64,000 bases of DNA, from the NCBI RefSeq assembly GCF_029945705.1, contig NZ_JAQSDC010000043.1, positions 51,256 to 115,255 of the forward strand, written 5' to 3'. A model generated the notes under the pieces. That model had not been told where the DNA came from. It was given only the letters and a program-made list of their open reading frames with translations, and ran no database searches. The position numbers were made by a program, and so were the translations under genes. This document shows positions 1-8,879 of the stretch, in pieces. The stretch's first letter is position 1, and each line of letters opens with the position of its first letter. Source of the stretch: Methylotenera sp. GTDB taxonomy: Bacteria > Pseudomonadota > Gammaproteobacteria > Burkholderiales > Methylophilaceae.

Positions 1-1
1 T

Positions 2-184
2 TTGCCGCATTTAGGTAAGGTTTCTGCGCGAATTAGCCTGACCGATGGACGCATGCGGGTCAATATTTTGGCGGATCAGCCTGAAACTTTAGCAATGCTA
101 ACAGCGAATCGATTAGGTTTGGCTGAGTCTATCAGTAAGAACGGCCAGCAATTAGATGCTTTGACGTTGGTGCGACATGAATAA
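2..184 (+). CDS. FliK-like flagellar hook-length control protein, C-terminal fragment (5' end outside window)
   Basis: The reading frame is open from the left edge, so only the last 60 or so residues are seen. They contain LGKVSARISL, a glycine-led turn, and a Leu-spaced helix ending in GQQLDALTLVRHE, the pattern of the FliK C-terminal (Flg_hook) domain. This domain senses hook length and interacts with FlhB to switch export specificity. A complete fliK lies further on at 6756-8135, so this would be a second FliK-domain protein. Its stop overlaps the next gene, which encodes an FlhB C-domain protein, as expected for a functional pair. The TTG at position 2 is only the first possible start inside the window and is probably not the real one. 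Confidence 0.6.
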   Translation: MPHLGKVSARISLTDGRMRVNILADQPETLAMLTANRLGLAESISKNGQQLDALTLVRHE

Positions 185-536
185 CCATCAGTTCAACACA
201 CATCAACCTAACACGATTGAGCATAATAGTTCAGAGTTCAACCTTAAAGGTGTAGTGAATCCTAACCAGCAAGCCATTGCTTTAGCTTATGCTGCAGGCT
301 CGTATGCCCCCAAAGTGGTCGCTAAAGGTCGTGGCGCTATCGCTGAGCAGATTATTGCCAGAGCCAAAGAGCATGATGTGTTTGTACATGAGTCTAAAGA
401 TTTGGTTGCGCTGTTAATGCAGGTTGATCTTGATGATCATATACCGCCAGCTTTGTATCAGGCAATTGCCGAGATTTTGGCTTGGTTATACAAGTTAGAG
501 CAAGGTCAAGCAGATGAAGAGGTGCCAGTTTTCTAA
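177..536 (+). CDS. FlhB C-terminal-domain-like protein (FhlB/YlqH type)
   Basis: This 119-residue protein matches the cytoplasmic C-domain of the flagellar export switch FlhB without its membrane part. Residues 28-36 read NPNQQAIAL, corresponding to the FlhB NPTHYAVAL autocleavage region, and are followed by the KVVAKGRG and DVFVHESKDLVALL segments of the FlhB fold. The Thr-His of NPTH is replaced by Asn-Gln, so autocleavage is not expected. The start overlaps the end of the upstream FliK-like gene by 8 nt, indicating translational coupling. Stand-alone FlhB C-domain proteins occur beside flagellar genes in many bacteria and can partly substitute for the FlhB C-domain; the role here is inferred. 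Confidence 0.8.
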   Translation: MNNHQFNTHQPNTIEHNSSEFNLKGVVNPNQQAIALAYAAGSYAPKVVAKGRGAIAEQIIARAKEHDVFVHESKDLVALLMQVDLDDHIPPALYQAIAEILAWLYKLEQGQADEEVPVF

Positions 537-588
537 TTACTAGCAGTTTAACTAGCTGTATTCTAAATCACATGTAAGCGAGAAATAG

Positions 589-963
589 TTAAACCTGCAT
601 ATTCATAATATCGTGGTAAGCAGACACTAGCTTATTGCGCACCTGCACGGTTGCTTGAAATGAAATGTTGGCCTTTTGCCCAGCAATCATTACGTCAGAA
701 AGACTGACACTATCATCGCCCATCGCGAAGCTCTTACCTAATTGCTCTGCTTCAACCTGTACTTTATTCACTTGGTTGAGTGAGGCTTTCAGCGCATCAG
801 AAAAGTTAACTTTTGATGTGCTTGGGCTAGCGCCTTGCATTCCAGAGAGCCCTGCCGCAGAAGCTAATCCTGATGCAGCATCGGCTTGCGGACGCTGTGC
901 AGCCGCTTTTAACTGCGCAAGCATAGATTCTATTCTGCTTGCATCAATTCCACCTGTTTTCAT
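589..963 (-). CDS. fliE: Flagellar hook-basal body complex protein FliE
   Basis: FliE joins the MS ring to the proximal rod and is the first rod protein exported. The 124-residue product has a variable Ala/Gln-rich N-terminus, a central NFSDALKASLNQVN segment, and the conserved C-terminal half with DSVSLSDVMIAGQKANISF followed by VQVRNKLVSAYHDIMNMQV, diagnostic of FliE. Length is close to the usual 105-125 residues. A GGAGG-type ribosome site lies just upstream of the ATG on the minus strand (positions 969-973 on plus are cctcc). It is transcribed away from fliF, with a roughly 300-bp divergent promoter region between them; in many other bacteria fliE is the first gene of the fliEFGHIJ operon. 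Confidence 0.95.
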   Translation of the reverse strand: MKTGGIDASRIESMLAQLKAAAQRPQADAASGLASAAGLSGMQGASPSTSKVNFSDALKASLNQVNKVQVEAEQLGKSFAMGDDSVSLSDVMIAGQKANISFQATVQVRNKLVSAYHDIMNMQV

Positions 964-1270
964 GATTTGCCTCCTTCAACTTAAATTCGTATCTCTAATT
1001 AACAATCTTCTTACTTAAATTTAGATAGTTAATTCATCACCATTTCTGACAGTTATTAATTTAACACTCTGTCGTAATAGCGAGCGTGCAAATAGGTCTA
1101 GGAAAATTGCTCTATTCCTAAATTTGAAAATAATAGTCATTGGCATAATGGTATCCAATAGCTTATAGACGTAGTTCTTCTGTAAATGCTTAGTGTTTAG
1201 AGGTTAAAGACTCAACACGGAAAAGCGCAATAAGTTAAGTATTTGAAAAACAGAACATTAGGGAAATACG
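964..1270. other. Divergent fliE/fliF intergenic region
   Basis: This 307-bp AT-rich stretch separates two divergent flagellar transcription units and must hold both promoters. I looked for a sigma-54 element (GG-N10-GC) and a sigma-28 element. Only imperfect matches were found, such as TTGGCATAATGG near 1140 and TTAAAGACT near 1203, so no promoter is assigned. No convincing small gene or RNA is seen. Confidence 0.5.
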
Positions 1271-2929
1271 ATGGTGGCAGAGAATAACGCTGCGCTTATT
1301 AATCAAGGCGTGAATGAAGGTGGAACTGGTTTGAACTCACAGTTAGGCAATAAGTTAATTTTGGTAGTTGCAGCCGCTGCAGTCGTCGCAGTGATGGTGG
1401 TATTTTGGCTGTGGAGTCAGCAGCCTGATTATCGCGTGTTGTTTTCTAACTATACGGATAAAGACGGTGGAGCCATTGTTGCTGCACTAGAAAAAATGAA
1501 CGTACCTTACAAGTTCTCTGATAGCGGTACCGCGATTCTTGTTCCAGCCTCACAAGTGCATCAAGCACGTTTAAAGTTAGCGGCTGATGGTTTGCCTAAA
1601 GGTGGCAACATTGGTTTTGAAATTTTAGAAAATCAAAAATTTGGCGTTTCACAATTTGTAGAACAAGTTAATTTTCAGCGCGCTTTAGAAGGTGAGCTTG
1701 AACGTAGCATTCAATCAATAGGCGCAGTTGAAGTGGCTCGAATTCATTTAGCCATCCCTAAAGCCTCAGTGTTTGTGAGAGATCAACAGCAACCTACGGC
1801 CTCAGTATTGCTGAATTTGCGCGCTGGTCGTAGCTTAGATGCACAGCAAGTGGGTGCAGTGGTACATTTGGTTGCCAGTAGCGTACCGAATTTACCAGCT
1901 GCGAATGTAACAGTGGTCGATCAAAATGGTAATCTGCTGTCAGATACCTCTAAAAAGATGGGCGCCAATAACTTAGACCCAACGCAACTAAAATATATTG
2001 ACGATATTCAACAGAGCATCACTAAACGGGTTGAATCCATTATTTCACCGATCGTAGGCGCTAAAAATGTACGTGCTGAAGCGAGTGCAGAGATTGATTT
2101 CTCTAGCCTTGAGCAAGCGGCAGAAACCTACAAACCTAATCAAAAGCCTGATGATGCAGCAATACGCAGCTTGCAAAGCAATGAGTCGTTAACTAGTAAT
2201 GGCGGCGCTGCTACTGGCGTACCTGGCGCTTTGTCTAATCAGCCGCCTGCCAACGCTACAGCGCCAATTACCACGCCAGCGGGTGCTGCAGCGGGTGCAA
2301 CTGCGGAAGCTGCTCCTGTGAATAATCAAAAGAACACCACCACTAACTTTGAGGTAGATAAAACTGTTCGTTACTCACAACAAGGGATGGGTGGTATTAA
2401 GCGTTTAAATGTGGCTGTCGTCGTTAACAATATGCCTGTGGTTGATAAAAAAGGCAAAGTGACTTACAGACCACTCACCGCTGCTGAGAAAACACAAATC
2501 AATGATTTAGCAATGCAGGCGATGGGTTTTAATAAAGAGCGTGGTGATGCGTTAACCGTTGTGAATAGTTCATTTGCTGGTGAGCCTGAAGAAATTATTC
2601 CTGAAGTGCCTATGTGGAAAAATCCTGAAACCATTGAGTACGGTAAAGATGCGCTTCGCTTTATCGTAGGTATTATGGTATTGCTGCTGATTTATAAACG
2701 TGCATTAAGCCCAATGTTGCGAAAGTTAACAACGCCCGCGCCAAAATTATTAGCTGCACCTAGTGAGGAAGATGCTGTAGTCAATTTAAGTGGTGCAGAA
2801 GGTGGTCAAGCGCAAATTGCTTCTGTTGCAAGCAGTAGTAGCAACTTAGCGGCTGCTAAGCAGCTTGCCAAAGATAACCCAAGAATGGTCGCAAGTGTTG
2901 TAGCTAATTGGACAAGTGGAAATGAGTAG
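1271..2929 (+). CDS. fliF: Flagellar MS-ring protein FliF
   Basis: FliF forms the MS ring in the inner membrane on which the flagellum is built. The 552-residue product has a first membrane helix at about residues 28-48, a YscJ/FliF ring-building domain with the VLFSNYTDKDGGAIVAAL and GNIGFEILENQKFGVSQF segments, a Gly/Ala/Pro-rich linker at about 310-355, and a second membrane helix near 463-480. The C-terminal tail, ending in DNPRMVASVVANWTSG, is the FliG-binding peptide. The ATG follows a GGGAAA ribosome site. The stop lies 5 bp before fliG, consistent with a fliFGHIJK operon. The length is typical for the family. Confidence 0.97.
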   Translation: MVAENNAALINQGVNEGGTGLNSQLGNKLILVVAAAAVVAVMVVFWLWSQQPDYRVLFSNYTDKDGGAIVAALEKMNVPYKFSDSGTAILVPASQVHQARLKLAADGLPKGGNIGFEILENQKFGVSQFVEQVNFQRALEGELERSIQSIGAVEVARIHLAIPKASVFVRDQQQPTASVLLNLRAGRSLDAQQVGAVVHLVASSVPNLPAANVTVVDQNGNLLSDTSKKMGANNLDPTQLKYIDDIQQSITKRVESIISPIVGAKNVRAEASAEIDFSSLEQAAETYKPNQKPDDAAIRSLQSNESLTSNGGAATGVPGALSNQPPANATAPITTPAGAAAGATAEAAPVNNQKNTTTNFEVDKTVRYSQQGMGGIKRLNVAVVVNNMPVVDKKGKVTYRPLTAAEKTQINDLAMQAMGFNKERGDALTVVNSSFAGEPEEIIPEVPMWKNPETIEYGKDALRFIVGIMVLLLIYKRALSPMLRKLTTPAPKLLAAPSEEDAVVNLSGAEGGQAQIASVASSSSNLAAAKQLAKDNPRMVASVVANWTSGNE

Positions 2930-2934
2930 CGAAA

Positions 2935-3933
2935 ATGAGTGATGCGGGCGTAATGAGAAGTGCAATTTTAATGCTTGCGCTAGGGGAAGATGAAGCTGCA
3001 GAAGTGATGAAGTTTCTTAGTCCTAAAGAGGTACAGAAGCTAGGTACAGCCATGTCAACATTAAAGTCTGTTGGTCGTGAGCAAGTGGAAAACACTGTTT
3101 CAGCATTTATGACTGAGGTGGAGCAAAGCAGTGACTTTGGTTTAGATTCAGATGAATATATTCGATCTGTGTTAAATAAAGCTTTAGGTGAAGATAAAGC
3201 CTCAGGGCTGTTAAACCGTATTTTGCAATCCCGTGATGCTAGTGGTATTGAAAGCCTGAAGTGGATGGATGCACCTACCGTGGCAGAGTTTATTAAGAAT
3301 GAACACCCTCAAATTATTGCCACCATTCTTGTGCATCTCGATGCAGATCAAGCCTCTGACATTATTGGTTACTTTGCAGAACGTTTGCGTCAAGACGTGA
3401 TGTTGCGTATTGCAACGCTTGATGGCGTAAAGCCGATTGCCTTACGAGAGTTAAATGATGTGATGACTAAATTGCTGACTGGTAATGAGAATCTTAAAAA
3501 GCAGACGATGGGTGGTATTAAAGTGGCCGCTGAAATTATGAACTTCATGAGTGGGGACAATGAAGCCATCATTATGGAAGGCCTTAAAAACTACGATGAT
3601 GACATGGCACAAAAAATTATGGATGAGATGTTTGTGTTCGATAACATTATCGATATTGATGATAAAGGCATTCAAGTCATGCTGAGAGAAGTGCAGTCTG
3701 AAACACTCATCATTGCACTAAAAGGAACCACAGAAGAAATGCGCGAGAAAATATTTAAAAATATGTCTTCTCGTGCTGCAGAAATGATGAAAGAAGATTT
3801 GGAATCTAAAGGCCCTGTCAAACTTTCAGAAGTTGAGGCGCAACAAAAACAAATCTTACAAATTGTACGCAGGTTGTCTGATGAAGGTCAGATTCAACTC
3901 GCAGGCAAAGGTGGAGATGATCAATATGTTTAA
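2935..3933 (+). CDS. fliG: Flagellar motor switch protein FliG
   Basis: FliG sits on the cytoplasmic face of the MS ring and converts stator ion flow into torque, together with FliM and FliN. The 332-residue product has the N-terminal FliF-binding domain (SAILMLALGEDEAAEVMKFL), the EHPQ motif (NEHPQIIATIL, near residue 122), and the C-terminal torque helix with charged residues (MSSRAAEMMKEDLESKGPVK). Length matches the usual 330-340 residues. It follows fliF after 5 bp. Nothing is missing or unusual in the sequence. Confidence 0.97.
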   Translation: MSDAGVMRSAILMLALGEDEAAEVMKFLSPKEVQKLGTAMSTLKSVGREQVENTVSAFMTEVEQSSDFGLDSDEYIRSVLNKALGEDKASGLLNRILQSRDASGIESLKWMDAPTVAEFIKNEHPQIIATILVHLDADQASDIIGYFAERLRQDVMLRIATLDGVKPIALRELNDVMTKLLTGNENLKKQTMGGIKVAAEIMNFMSGDNEAIIMEGLKNYDDDMAQKIMDEMFVFDNIIDIDDKGIQVMLREVQSETLIIALKGTTEEMREKIFKNMSSRAAEMMKEDLESKGPVKLSEVEAQQKQILQIVRRLSDEGQIQLAGKGGDDQYV

Positions 3934-3998
3934 AAGCTCTATTTTTAACTACGCTAAAGCTCATTTTTCTATGAGTACTTATCATGCATAGGGGCTCT

Positions 3999-4646
3999 AT
4001 GAATATTCCTAAAGAGCAGCAAACAGCTTATGAGCGCTGGGAGATGTCTTCTTTTTCTGAAGGCAGCTCGAGCATTAGTGCTAGCAAGCCTAAGAAAAAA
4101 GAAGAGACGGTTGCTTCAGAAAAAATTGCACAAATCTTTGAGGTCGCGCGCAAAGAGGCCTATACAAAAGGCATGCAAGAAGGTTTCGCTGTAGGCATGG
4201 CAAAAGCACGAGAGTATGCCCAAGAAGAAAAAAATAACTTTTTAGCGCTCATGAGCTCTTTCAGTGATGCGCTTGAAAAATCGGATGAACAAATTGCAGA
4301 CGATGCTCTCTCGCTAGCTTTAGAAATTGCTAAAGCGATGTTGAAAGTGAAGCTGAATATTGACACTACAGTGGTGTTGCCTGTGGTGATGGATGCGATT
4401 CATTATCTGCCTTATGTGCAAAAGCCAGCAAGAATATTAGTCCATCATGATGATGCGCAAATGTTACGGGAATATCTGGCTGAAGAAATCGCAAGCCAGC
4501 ATTGGCAGATTCAAGAAGACATTAATATCGAGCGTGGTGGTTGCATTGTTGAAACTGGCGCTAATCAAATTGATGCAAGTAATGAAGTGCGTTGGAAACG
4601 TATTAGCGATGCTTTATCGCAAAAAAGTGACTGGTTGCTACCATGA
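3999..4646 (+). CDS. fliH: Flagellar assembly protein FliH
   Basis: FliH is the peripheral stator of the flagellar export ATPase: it binds FliI and anchors it to the C ring. The product has the [20 protein letters not shown] helix with glycine spacing typical of FliH, followed by a V-ATPase-E-like C-domain ([11 protein letters not shown], then [17 protein letters not shown]). An upstream in-frame ATG exists at 3984, but the ATG at 3999 is preferred because AGGGG stands 5 bases before it. That gives 215 residues. The N-terminal YERWEMSSF carries the aromatic pair typical of the FliN/FlhA-binding end. The stop overlaps the fliI start (ATGA). Confidence 0.93.
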   Translation: MNIPKEQQTAYERWEMSSFSEGSSSISASKPKKKEETVASEKIAQIFEVARKEAYTKGMQEGFAVGMAKAREYAQEEKNNFLALMSSFSDALEKSDEQIADDALSLALEIAKAMLKVKLNIDTTVVLPVVMDAIHYLPYVQKPARILVHHDDAQMLREYLAEEIASQHWQIQEDINIERGGCIVETGANQIDASNEVRWKRISDALSQKSDWLLP

Positions 4647-6193
4647 ATTCCCCAGAGCTTAGCACTCAGTCTTTAGATCAGCTAGCTTCTAAGCAGCAAT
4701 TTGGCATGACTGACTTGGAGCAACTTTCTGACTTGGAGCAACTTCGAGAAACTGTTCCTGAACCAGTTCAGCCAAAAGTGGATATGCAAAATATCCACCG
4801 TCAACGCTGGCATGATCATATTCGTGATTGCAAAGAAATTTTGCGCATTGTCGAGCCATTAGAAATTGCAGGGCGTATTACAAAGTTAACAGGCTTAGTC
4901 ATGGAGGCCGCTGGAATTAAGCTGCCAATTGGTAGCGCATGTTATGTACCACTTGCTGAAGGTCGACGTGTAGAGGCTGAAGTCGTTGGCTTTGATGGTG
5001 AGCGTATGTTGTTAATGCCACAAAGCAGTGTGGATGGCGTGATGCCTGGTGCAAAAGTATTTGCTTTAGAAGTTGCTGACGCTTTACCTAAACCTCACCA
5101 CGGTAATCCGCCACGTAGACGCGTGACAGACCGCGCACGCCATCTACCTGTCGGTAATGAGCTACTAGGCCGTGTGGTTGATGGTGCTGGAAATCCTTTA
5201 GATGATCTTGGCAAGATTACCGCAGCACAAAGTTCACCACTCAATGCACGTCCAATGAACCCGCTGATGCGTGCGCCCATTGAAGAAATTCTTGACGTAG
5301 GTGTGCGAGCCATTAACAGCATGCTCACAGTTGGTCGTGGTCAACGTATGGGTTTATTTGCTGGTTCTGGAGTCGGTAAAAGTGTGCTGCTAGGCATGAT
5401 GGCGCGTTACACCACGGCTGACGTGATTGTGGTTGGTTTAATCGGCGAACGGGGACGTGAAGTTCAGGAGTTTATTGAACAAATATTAGGCCCAGTTGGT
5501 TTAGCGCGCTCGGTAGTTGTAGCGGCGCCAGCAGATGCGCCAGCTTTAATGCGCCTTCAGGGTGCAAATTATGCGACTACCATCGCTGAGAATTTTCGCG
5601 ATCAAGGTAAAAACGTACTGTTGATTATGGATTCATTAACCCGTTACGCCATGGCGCAACGTGAAATTGCATTAGCTATTGGCGAGCCACCAGCGACAAA
5701 AGGTTATCCGCCATCAGTATTCGCTAAATTACCTGCATTGGTAGAGCGTACAGGCAATGGTAAGCGTGGCGAAGGTTCAATTACAGCTTTCTATACGGTG
5801 CTGACAGAAGGGGATGATCAACAAGACCCAATCGCTGATGCAGCACGTGCGATTTTGGATGGTCATATTGTATTAAGCCGCAACTTGGCTGAAAGCGGAC
5901 ACTATCCAGCGATTGATGTAGAACAGTCTATCAGCCGCGCAATGCACAATATAACTAGCCCAGAACATCAAAAGCTCGCACGTAAATTAAAGCAACTTAA
6001 CTCACGTTATATGCGCAGTGTAGATTTAATTAATGTAGGTGCTTATGAAGCAGGGAGTGATGCCGTGTTAGATCAGGCAATTGCTAGACACGAAAAGATT
6101 GATGCATTTTTACAGCAAGGTATTTCTGAACGATCAGGTGTTGAAGAGAGTATTGGCCATCTTGCGCATGTGTTAGATGGTTTGGTTATTTAA
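4643..6193 (+). CDS. fliI: Flagellum-specific ATP synthase FliI
   Basis: FliI is the hexameric ATPase of the flagellar type III export apparatus. The Walker A loop [11 protein letters not shown] lies at about residues 237-247, followed by [12 protein letters not shown], the Walker B region [16 protein letters not shown] and the [12 protein letters not shown] motif. At 516 residues it is 50-60 longer than usual. The extra N-terminal part includes a tandem [12 protein letters not shown] repeat encoded by a 15-bp direct duplication at about 4714-4743. The start is coupled to the fliH stop through ATGA. Later in-frame ATGs (residues 22 and 48) are possible starts, the latter just before the conserved region. 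Confidence 0.95.
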   Translation: MNSPELSTQSLDQLASKQQFGMTDLEQLSDLEQLRETVPEPVQPKVDMQNIHRQRWHDHIRDCKEILRIVEPLEIAGRITKLTGLVMEAAGIKLPIGSACYVPLAEGRRVEAEVVGFDGERMLLMPQSSVDGVMPGAKVFALEVADALPKPHHGNPPRRRVTDRARHLPVGNELLGRVVDGAGNPLDDLGKITAAQSSPLNARPMNPLMRAPIEEILDVGVRAINSMLTVGRGQRMGLFAGSGVGKSVLLGMMARYTTADVIVVGLIGERGREVQEFIEQILGPVGLARSVVVAAPADAPALMRLQGANYATTIAENFRDQGKNVLLIMDSLTRYAMAQREIALAIGEPPATKGYPPSVFAKLPALVERTGNGKRGEGSITAFYTVLTEGDDQQDPIADAARAILDGHIVLSRNLAESGHYPAIDVEQSISRAMHNITSPEHQKLARKLKQLNSRYMRSVDLINVGAYEAGSDAVLDQAIARHEKIDAFLQQGISERSGVEESIGHLAHVLDGLVI

Positions 6194-6217
6194 TTGTAAA
6201 CATAAGATTGAGAAAGT

Positions 6218-6667
6218 ATGGCAACGCAATCAAGCAATGTATTAGGTATGTTACAGGGCATCGCTTCTAAAGAGGTAGATGAGGCAGCTATAGCGTTGGC
6301 TAAAGCGATGAAATTGGCTAATGAAGCGCAAGCTAAACGAGAGATGTTGAATGAGTATCGGCTGGATTATGTAAGAAATCTGAATAAAATTTTAGAGGCA
6401 GGTATGGGGGCGGAAGCTTATCAAAATTTCCAGAATTTTTTTGGTAAGCTCGATCAGGCAATTGCCGTACAGCAAGAAGTTGTTGAAATGGCGAATCAGC
6501 AGGTTAAGGTGCAAAAGCTATTGTGGCAAGAAAGTCAGCGTAAAAAACTTTCTTATGAAGTGCTCTCCGATAGATCTGAAAAGCGCGTGCTTAAAGTAGA
6601 GCAGAAAAAAGATCAGAAACTGATGGATGAGTTTGCGATGCGTATTACTAGAACTAAGCATACTTAA
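6218..6667 (+). CDS. fliJ: Flagellar export chaperone/regulator FliJ
   Basis: FliJ forms the central stalk of the export ATPase ring and escorts late chaperones. The 149-residue product is almost entirely alpha-helical and charged, with a long coiled-coil pattern (AIALAKAMKLANEAQAKREM, then LDQAIAVQQEVVEMANQQVK), the family signature. Sequence conservation of FliJ is always low, so position directly after fliI is part of the evidence. The start lies 24 bp after the fliI stop, preceded by GAGAAAG. Confidence 0.9.
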   Translation: MATQSSNVLGMLQGIASKEVDEAAIALAKAMKLANEAQAKREMLNEYRLDYVRNLNKILEAGMGAEAYQNFQNFFGKLDQAIAVQQEVVEMANQQVKVQKLLWQESQRKKLSYEVLSDRSEKRVLKVEQKKDQKLMDEFAMRITRTKHT

Positions 6668-6755
6668 GCTAAACATTCTTGGGTTAAGCACTAATAGCAT
6701 CAATTTAAAAATGAATTACAACTTGAGCGAGCTTTAATTTTTGAGGTTGAACAAC

Positions 6756-8135
6756 ATGAAAAATTTATCATTACAAATGACAGAAACATCATTAAAAAAA
6801 CCAGCAGATGCTATTAACAAAAGTACAGTCAGCAAAAGTACTATGGCATCTGATGGCGTAGCCCAAGCGGAAAATAATGCTTCATTTCAAATGATGCTAA
6901 ACAAGCAAGTGCAAGCCAAGCAAGCTTCAGCCAGAGAAGTTGAGAATAGACAAAACCAAGCTAAACAACCTCAAAAAACTGTTGGAAACGGATCAACAAC
7001 AACTAAGCCTGAAAATACTGAAGCGACAACAAACCAAAAAAACGCTCAGAAAGTTAGTCAGTTACAACTAGCGATGATGGCGACCAATCGTACAAAAGTG
7101 GTGAAAGATGCCCAAAATATCGACCCCATGCAGCTTGCCGAGAAAGACATAGTGGCGCTTGATGCCAAGCCTGTATTGTTTAAAGAGACCGGTGAGGCCA
7201 AGGCTGGGGCTGACGATAAGGCTGTGTCGGATGTTAGTTTGACTGATAAAGCCTCAATCACAGATATTTCTAATGCGCAGATGCTCTCGTCCATGATGTC
7301 CGAAATAAAACAAGCTCCACTTGGTAAGGCTGCTGAGACTGGAGAAGGGGCGATGAGTGCTGAGAAACAACTCACGCTTGGCGCTGATAGAGGCTCTGTA
7401 TTAAAAGATGACGTATTAAGCAATGCATTGTCTCAAGGTAAAAATGCGTCTGATGCAAAAGATTTGACCGCAGTTGATGATAAGGAGTCTCGCCATGATT
7501 GGATAGATGCGATGTTGCCAAATGCGTCTAAACCAAGCAGTGGAGATGATATGGCTAAGTTGATGCTAAAGTCTGAAAAAGAGTCTGCGATTAGAGAGGT
7601 AGCGATGCCGGCTAATTACCAATCAACGAGTCAACTAGCTGGTCAATCAAGCATGCAAGCTAATGCGGCTGAAGCCATGCAACAACTAGGCAGCAGCAAT
7701 ACCATCAATGCCTATCCAGGAAAAACAGGTTGGGATCAAGCTATTAGTCAAAAGGTCGTATGGATGTTAGGCGCTCAAGAGCAATCCGCTACGTTAACGC
7801 TTAATCCTCCAGATATGGGGCCGTTGCAAGTGGTGATTCATGTACACAATGATCAAGCTGATACAACCTTTATTTCTGACAATGCTGAAGTAAGACAGGC
7901 GCTGCAAGATGGTATGGATAACTTACGCAACAAGATGAATGAGTCAGGTATTCAACTTGGTCAAGCTAACGTGAGCTCTGGTGGGCAAATGCAACAGCAG
8001 TTTCAACAGGCTGCGCAACAATCAAAAGCCAGTGCCTCTCTGAATAACAATGCTTCTGCATCGCCAATTGGGCATGTAAGTAGCGCTAAGACCGTGATAC
8101 GTACGTCTAACGGTTTAGTCGATACCTTTGTGTAA
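6756..8135 (+). CDS. fliK: Flagellar hook-length control protein FliK
   Basis: FliK is a secreted molecular ruler that triggers the export switch when the hook is complete. The N-terminal two thirds is Gln/Lys/Ala-rich and low in complexity, as is usual for the ruler. The C-terminal domain has GWDQAISQKVVWMLG, ATLTLNPPDMGPLQVVIHV and VRQALQDGMDNLRNKM, followed by a Gln-rich tail. A TTG in frame at 6741 is possible, but the ATG at 6756 has GAGGTT eight bases upstream and is preferred, giving 459 residues. It is followed by a terminator-like hairpin, so it probably ends the fliF operon. Confidence 0.92.
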   Translation: MKNLSLQMTETSLKKPADAINKSTVSKSTMASDGVAQAENNASFQMMLNKQVQAKQASAREVENRQNQAKQPQKTVGNGSTTTKPENTEATTNQKNAQKVSQLQLAMMATNRTKVVKDAQNIDPMQLAEKDIVALDAKPVLFKETGEAKAGADDKAVSDVSLTDKASITDISNAQMLSSMMSEIKQAPLGKAAETGEGAMSAEKQLTLGADRGSVLKDDVLSNALSQGKNASDAKDLTAVDDKESRHDWIDAMLPNASKPSSGDDMAKLMLKSEKESAIREVAMPANYQSTSQLAGQSSMQANAAEAMQQLGSSNTINAYPGKTGWDQAISQKVVWMLGAQEQSATLTLNPPDMGPLQVVIHVHNDQADTTFISDNAEVRQALQDGMDNLRNKMNESGIQLGQANVSSGGQMQQQFQQAAQQSKASASLNNNASASPIGHVSSAKTVIRTSNGLVDTFV

Positions 8136-8242
8136 GCGATGGGTTAGCTGTGGTTTGGTAGGCTACTCTTCTCGTATCAGCCTGCAAGTTGGCATGACAT
8201 TACTTGTCGAAAGACAATATTTTCAATCACAATCTCCAATTT

Positions 8243-8291
8243 AACGGCTTTTTCCCTCTCTTATCTAAGCATGTTATTAAGCCGTTTTTTT
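8243..8291 (+). terminator. Probable rho-independent terminator after fliK
   Basis: AACGGCTT at 8243-8250 pairs with AAGCCGTT at 8279-8286, and the second arm runs into a tract of T. The loop is long (28 nt), which lowers confidence. The position between fliK and fliL fits the end of the first flagellar operon. Confidence 0.5.
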
Positions 8292-8360
8292 CCATAATGT
8301 AATCATCAATAACGCCAATGACTGCCGCATAGGTAGTACAGGTTTAGTTAATTATGGAAA
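8289..8360 (+). promoter_or_regulatory. Inverted repeat covering the fliL ribosome-binding site
   Basis: TTTCCATAAT at 8289-8298 is the perfect reverse complement of ATTATGGAAA at 8351-8360. The second arm overlaps the GGAAAGG ribosome site of fliL (start 8370). If the two arms fall in one transcript, the pairing would cover the ribosome site. Overlap with the terminator's T tract suggests alternative foldings. Function is inferred from position only. Confidence 0.4.
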
Positions 8361-8369
8361 GGCAATAAA

Positions 8370-8861
8370 ATGGCAGCAGATCCAAAGCCCGATGGCGCTG
8401 AAGTAGCACCAAAATCCAAGAAAAAACTGATCATTATAATTGCAGCAGTCGTGCTGTTGGCTGGAGGTGGAGGTGCTGGTTGGTTTTTAACGCATCAAAA
8501 AGCAGACCATAAAAAAGAAGAAGCAAAACACGAAGAGCCAGCGCATGCGCCAGTATTTGTGACGCTTGAGGCTTTTACGGTCAATCTTCAACCTGATCCA
8601 GATGAAAAATTCTTGCAAACGGAGATTTCGTTACAAGTGGCTAGTCCTGAACAAGAGGAGCTGTTGAAGTCTCAAATGCCAGCTGTCAGAAGTCGTTTGT
8701 TGATGCTGTTAACCAGCAAAACAGCCTCTGATATTTCAACTTCTGAAGGTAAACAAAAACTTAGCGATGAGATTGTCGCAGAAGTTAAGAAGCCATTTTC
8801 TAAAGGCGCTAAGCCGCAAGAAGTAACAGGCGTATTTTTTACTTCATTCGTGATTCAATAA
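8370..8861 (+). CDS. fliL: Flagellar basal body-associated protein FliL
   Basis: FliL is a single-pass inner-membrane protein around the stator that supports torque and stator stability. The 163-residue product starts with a charged cytoplasmic segment, then one membrane helix at about residues 19-41 (LIIIIAAVVLLAGGGGAG), a His/Lys/Glu linker, and the periplasmic FliL domain (FVTLEAFTVNLQPDPDEKFL, then SRLLMLLTSKTASDIST). Size and layout are typical. It opens the fliLMNOPQR unit, 19 bp before fliM, with GGAAAGG upstream of the ATG. Confidence 0.95.
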   Translation: MAADPKPDGAEVAPKSKKKLIIIIAAVVLLAGGGGAGWFLTHQKADHKKEEAKHEEPAHAPVFVTLEAFTVNLQPDPDEKFLQTEISLQVASPEQEELLKSQMPAVRSRLLMLLTSKTASDISTSEGKQKLSDEIVAEVKKPFSKGAKPQEVTGVFFTSFVIQ

Positions 8862-8879
8862 GGCGTTCGACACTAAGCC

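Noticed and set aside
665..1018. Plus-strand open frame opposite fliE
   Set aside because: Shadow of fliE, which has clear family motifs and a ribosome site.
1130..1220. Sigma-54 or sigma-28 promoter for fliF/fliE
   Set aside because: Best matches have wrong GG-to-GC spacing or a poor -10, so no assignment was made.
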